Notes under the pieces: model-generated
Databases searched by the model: none
What the model was told of the DNA's origin: nothing
The model's input: the letters and a program-made list of their open reading frames with translations, nothing else
Shown here: positions 61,803 to 64,000 of the stretch, one piece after another
How the letters are laid out: each line of letters opens with the position of its first letter
How positions within the stretch are numbered: position 1 is the stretch's first letter
Source of the DNA: Gimesia alba
GTDB lineage: Bacteria > Planctomycetota > Planctomycetia > Planctomycetales > Planctomycetaceae
Length of the DNA: 64,000 nt
Reading direction: 5' to 3'
Assembly (NCBI RefSeq): GCF_007744675.1
Contig: NZ_CP036269.1
Span: 2,955,546-3,019,545 of the forward strand
Program-made: the position numbers and the translations under genes

Positions 61803-63299
61803 TCACTTTTTATTGACCCAGATAGGGCTGGACCAGGCCATTTCCCCGTTGGCTTGAATCACACGGACATAGTACCAGTCGTCCTTGTTTCCGTCGCTGT
61901 GATCTTCAAATTCAAATTCGGTTTCCCAGTTGTCCTGGAACACGAGTCGATGCAACATAGCCGATTCCCAGGGAAACGGTCGGGTAAACAGCATTTCATT
62001 ACTGGTGGCAAGCTCAGCAAATGTCTGGGTAAGCTGACATTCGCTGGGCTGATTGCAGGAAATCGAGACCTTTGTATTGGCGTCTCCCTGAATCCGCATC
62101 ACGATTGCTTTCTGGGACCAGTCATCCACCTGCTGTTTGAGGGCGGTGAAGGATTGAACCTTGAGCTGGTTCGGCGTTTGCTCCAGAATGCGATCGCGGC
62201 GAAACTCGTCGAGCGGACCTGTGGTAAAACAGGGGTGCATTTGCTGGAGCTGTCCCCCTGCGATATCGACGGTAAAATTCCAGTCAGCTGTTCCACCCCA
62301 GCCTAAAGCCGGCCAGGGACCCCAGCCGTATTCGAATCGCAGGACAACCGGTTTGTCCCAGGCACTCTGATCCGGTTCTCGATCGACGGGGAAATCCCGG
62401 TGAATCACACGTCCATTCTTCAGGACTTCGACGCGATCAATTTCATCCCAGCCCCGGACATGGACTTTGAGCCGACGCTCTGAAGTGAACTCTAATTCCT
62501 GTCCCATCATCTGGTCGTTCAGGAAAAAGTCGAGTTCAATCCGATCTCCGGTCACGGCGTAGGTCCGCCGGTTGCGGATCGCATCAAACAGGGCTTCGCG
62601 GGTCAGCTCGGCAGCTTTGATGGCGGCGAGTCCTTCGCGGTAGCCGCCGGGATGTCCCAGGTGATCGTCGGTACTGGCGACGACTCCGAGTCGGTAGCCC
62701 TGGTTTAAGTACGATTGCAGCGTATGTTTGGTCCAACGTCCCCCTTCCGTGTGGCGTTTGTAGGGAAACGGTGCACGATCATGTTCGGCGCAACCCCATT
62801 CCGAGTGTATTTCCAGAACGGGGGAAACAGCGGGATCCATTTTGCTGGCATCAAAACCACGGTGCCCGAGGCGATTGGCGGGATGATGGGGAATCAGCAG
62901 GCAGCCTCGTTGTCGGGCGAATGCCTGAAGTTCAGACAGATCTTCGATGAGTTCATAGTCTCCCTTCAAGTCCGGGAAGAGAATGTGGTAGTCCCCTTCC
63001 TGTGTGCCATGGCGTTCGTATCCCAGAATGGTGACGAACTCTCCCGGTTGCTCAAACTGTTTGGCCAGTTCGACGACTTCCGGCCAGCGAGACCGTGCGA
63101 TATGGAATCCGTTTTTCCATTTATGCGTGATTTTTCCGTCGTAGTCTTCCACATCAGGCCAATAGGAGTGAGGCGTGAAGGCATAAAAGTCGAGGTGATT
63201 GCGGGCGATCTCGAAGGAGCGGTCCAGAGATCCCTGCGCATAGCCCACCTGATTGTGATTGTGCAGGTCGCCAAAGTAGTTGTTCAAGCCTGATGTCAT
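61803..63299 (-). CDS. PHP-like metal-dependent phosphoesterase-fold protein
   Basis: A 498-residue protein with a PHP-type metal site and no evident signal peptide. The motifs are: FGDLHNHNQVGYAQGS (HxH) at about 9-24, AFTPHSYWP, LIPHHPANRLGHRGFD and VASTDDHLGHPGG, in the order seen in PHP and DUF3604-like proteins. The C-terminal ~230 residues are beta-rich with several Trp. Related planctomycete proteins are of unknown function. It stands 177 bp from glcD on the same strand and has its own leader. Confidence 0.8.
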   Translation of the reverse strand: MTSGLNNYFGDLHNHNQVGYAQGSLDRSFEIARNHLDFYAFTPHSYWPDVEDYDGKITHKWKNGFHIARSRWPEVVELAKQFEQPGEFVTILGYERHGTQEGDYHILFPDLKGDYELIEDLSELQAFARQRGCLLIPHHPANRLGHRGFDASKMDPAVSPVLEIHSEWGCAEHDRAPFPYKRHTEGGRWTKHTLQSYLNQGYRLGVVASTDDHLGHPGGYREGLAAIKAAELTREALFDAIRNRRTYAVTGDRIELDFFLNDQMMGQELEFTSERRLKVHVRGWDEIDRVEVLKNGRVIHRDFPVDREPDQSAWDKPVVLRFEYGWGPWPALGWGGTADWNFTVDIAGGQLQQMHPCFTTGPLDEFRRDRILEQTPNQLKVQSFTALKQQVDDWSQKAIVMRIQGDANTKVSISCNQPSECQLTQTFAELATSNEMLFTRPFPWESAMLHRLVFQDNWETEFEFEDHSDGNKDDWYYVRVIQANGEMAWSSPIWVNKK

Positions 63300-63451
63300 T
63301 TGAGTTCTGCAATTCTGAATTTATGTGACGGTTTTACATCAAAAGAACTGCCAGTAGTTTATCAGAAACCGTGGTCGGCAGAAATACAAGCGACCAGGCG
63401 AATTCGGTTTGAAGAATGTGATCTGGCAAATTTCAGAAACGTCGACGGCTG

Positions 63452-64000
63452 TTAGCGAGTCCACTCGAGCCACTTTGAGAACAGACGTTTGATGAACGGA
63501 CTGAGACGCGTGCGGTTGAACTGATCGCCAATTTTCCGGATGGCGTCCGCCTGTGTGGGATAGGGATGAATGACACTGGCCAGTTTTTTGAGCCCCATCC
63601 CGGACTTCATCGCCACAGAAATTTCAGAGATGAGATCGCCCGCGTGAGCAGCCACGATGGTGGCACCTAAAATTCGATCTGTGCCCTGCTTCGTATGGAT
63701 TTTGACAAAGCCGTCGGTTTCGCCATCCAGAATCGCCCGGTCCACGCCGCTGAATTCCTGGATGAAAGTTTGAATGGCGATGTTCTGTTCGTGTGCTTCA
63801 TGCTCATACAGACCGACGTGGGCAATTTCCGGATCGGTGTAAGTACACCAGGGAATTAAGAGCTGACTGGTTTTACTCCAGCCTTTGAAGAGTGCATTTC
63901 CGATTACAATGCGTGCCTGGAAATCGGCACTGTGTGTGAACTGAAAACGAGAGCAGATATCTCCCGCACTATAGATCGCCGGGTTGGATGTCTGCAGGTA
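63452..64000 (-). CDS. Pyridine nucleotide-disulfide oxidoreductase (mercuric reductase/dihydrolipoyl dehydrogenase-like), 5' end outside the window
   Basis: The last 182 residues of a flavoprotein disulfide reductase; the frame stays open to the window edge. The end of the FAD domain is visible as NPAIYSAGDIC, followed by the dimerisation domain with PWCTYTDPEIAHVGL and GATIVAAHAGDLI. The active-site His-Pro is in HPYPTQADAIRK. This pattern fits the mercuric reductase-like branch (the C-terminal Cys pair of MerA is absent). The redox-active Cys pair is beyond the window. The sequence ends SKWLEWTR. Confidence 0.88.
   Translation of the reverse strand, partial: YLQTSNPAIYSAGDICSRFQFTHSADFQARIVIGNALFKGWSKTSQLLIPWCTYTDPEIAHVGLYEHEAHEQNIAIQTFIQEFSGVDRAILDGETDGFVKIHTKQGTDRILGATIVAAHAGDLISEISVAMKSGMGLKKLASVIHPYPTQADAIRKIGDQFNRTRLSPFIKRLFSKWLEWTR

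Noticed and set aside
1-64000. CRISPR arrays, insertion sequences, prophage, rRNA
   Set aside because: None was recognised on reading: no regularly spaced repeats, transposase, integrase or rRNA segments.

Overview
The window looks like chromosomal DNA of a planctomycete. A Gimesia-like member of the Planctomycetaceae fits best, from gene content and a base composition that looks close to 50% GC; this is inference, as no rRNA or marker phylogeny is available here. The pointers are two formylglycine sulfatases, two exported PQQ-like beta-propeller proteins, a PPi-type phosphofructokinase, several exported hydrolases and many lineage-type hypothetical proteins. There is no rRNA, CRISPR array, integrase, transposase or prophage. 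One tRNA gene, tRNA-Cys(GCA), is present.

Layout. 1-4.9 kb: a truncated sulfatase, a zinc-type dehydrogenase divergent from a Gfo/Idh/MocA oxidoreductase, an ACT-domain protein and a HAD phosphatase. 5.2-8.1 kb: a two-gene operon of a GT-C-like membrane protein and an anchored hypothetical protein. 8.4-16.0 kb: a Tad/Flp pilus locus with three divergent pilin-like genes, cpaB, cpaF, tadB and tadC, closed by a convergent sigma-54 activator gene. 16.7-22.2 kb: hypothetical proteins, tRNA-Cys, an HtrA-type protease, a palindromic repeat, a STAS protein and a canonical Flp pilin. 22.4-29.9 kb: exported proteins, RidA, a membrane-tethered EEP-fold hydrolase and a second sulfatase. 30-36 kb: an unusual ileS, trmL, an aldo/keto reductase and a 29-codon basic protein gene. 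36-43 kb: ferredoxin-NADP reductase, a methyltransferase and metallo-hydrolase pair, and a sugar-phosphate operon (PPi-PFK, HAD, 6-phosphogluconate dehydrogenase). 43.5-51.8 kb: an STN-repeat protein, a divergent Hsp70, an enolase-superfamily enzyme, an ECF sigma/anti-sigma pair and an exported lactonase. 52-57 kb: a phosphatase-cytochrome fusion, a transglutaminase-like protein, an exported alpha/beta hydrolase, SixA and a HAD phosphatase. 57.4-64 kb: glcDEF glycolate oxidase, a PHP-like protein and a truncated flavoprotein disulfide reductase.

The strongest systems-level signal is the Tad/Flp region. Three of the four pilin-like genes, including one 12 kb away, are preceded by good -24/-12 sigma-54 promoter matches with exact GG-N10-GC spacing, and a sigma-54 enhancer-binding protein is encoded at the end of the locus. 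Pilin 2 probably rides on the pilin 1 promoter. Two of the pilin-like proteins carry unusual C-terminal extensions with a conserved cysteine pair. A prepilin peptidase, secretin and TadZ are not in the window and would have to be elsewhere.

Other standouts are an isoleucyl-tRNA synthetase with the HIGH signature rearranged to GVHH and an altered KMSKS loop, a periplasmic tyrosine-phosphatase fold fused to a C-terminal c-type heme motif, and a 29-residue arginine/lysine-rich protein resembling the mS38/bS22 ribosomal family.
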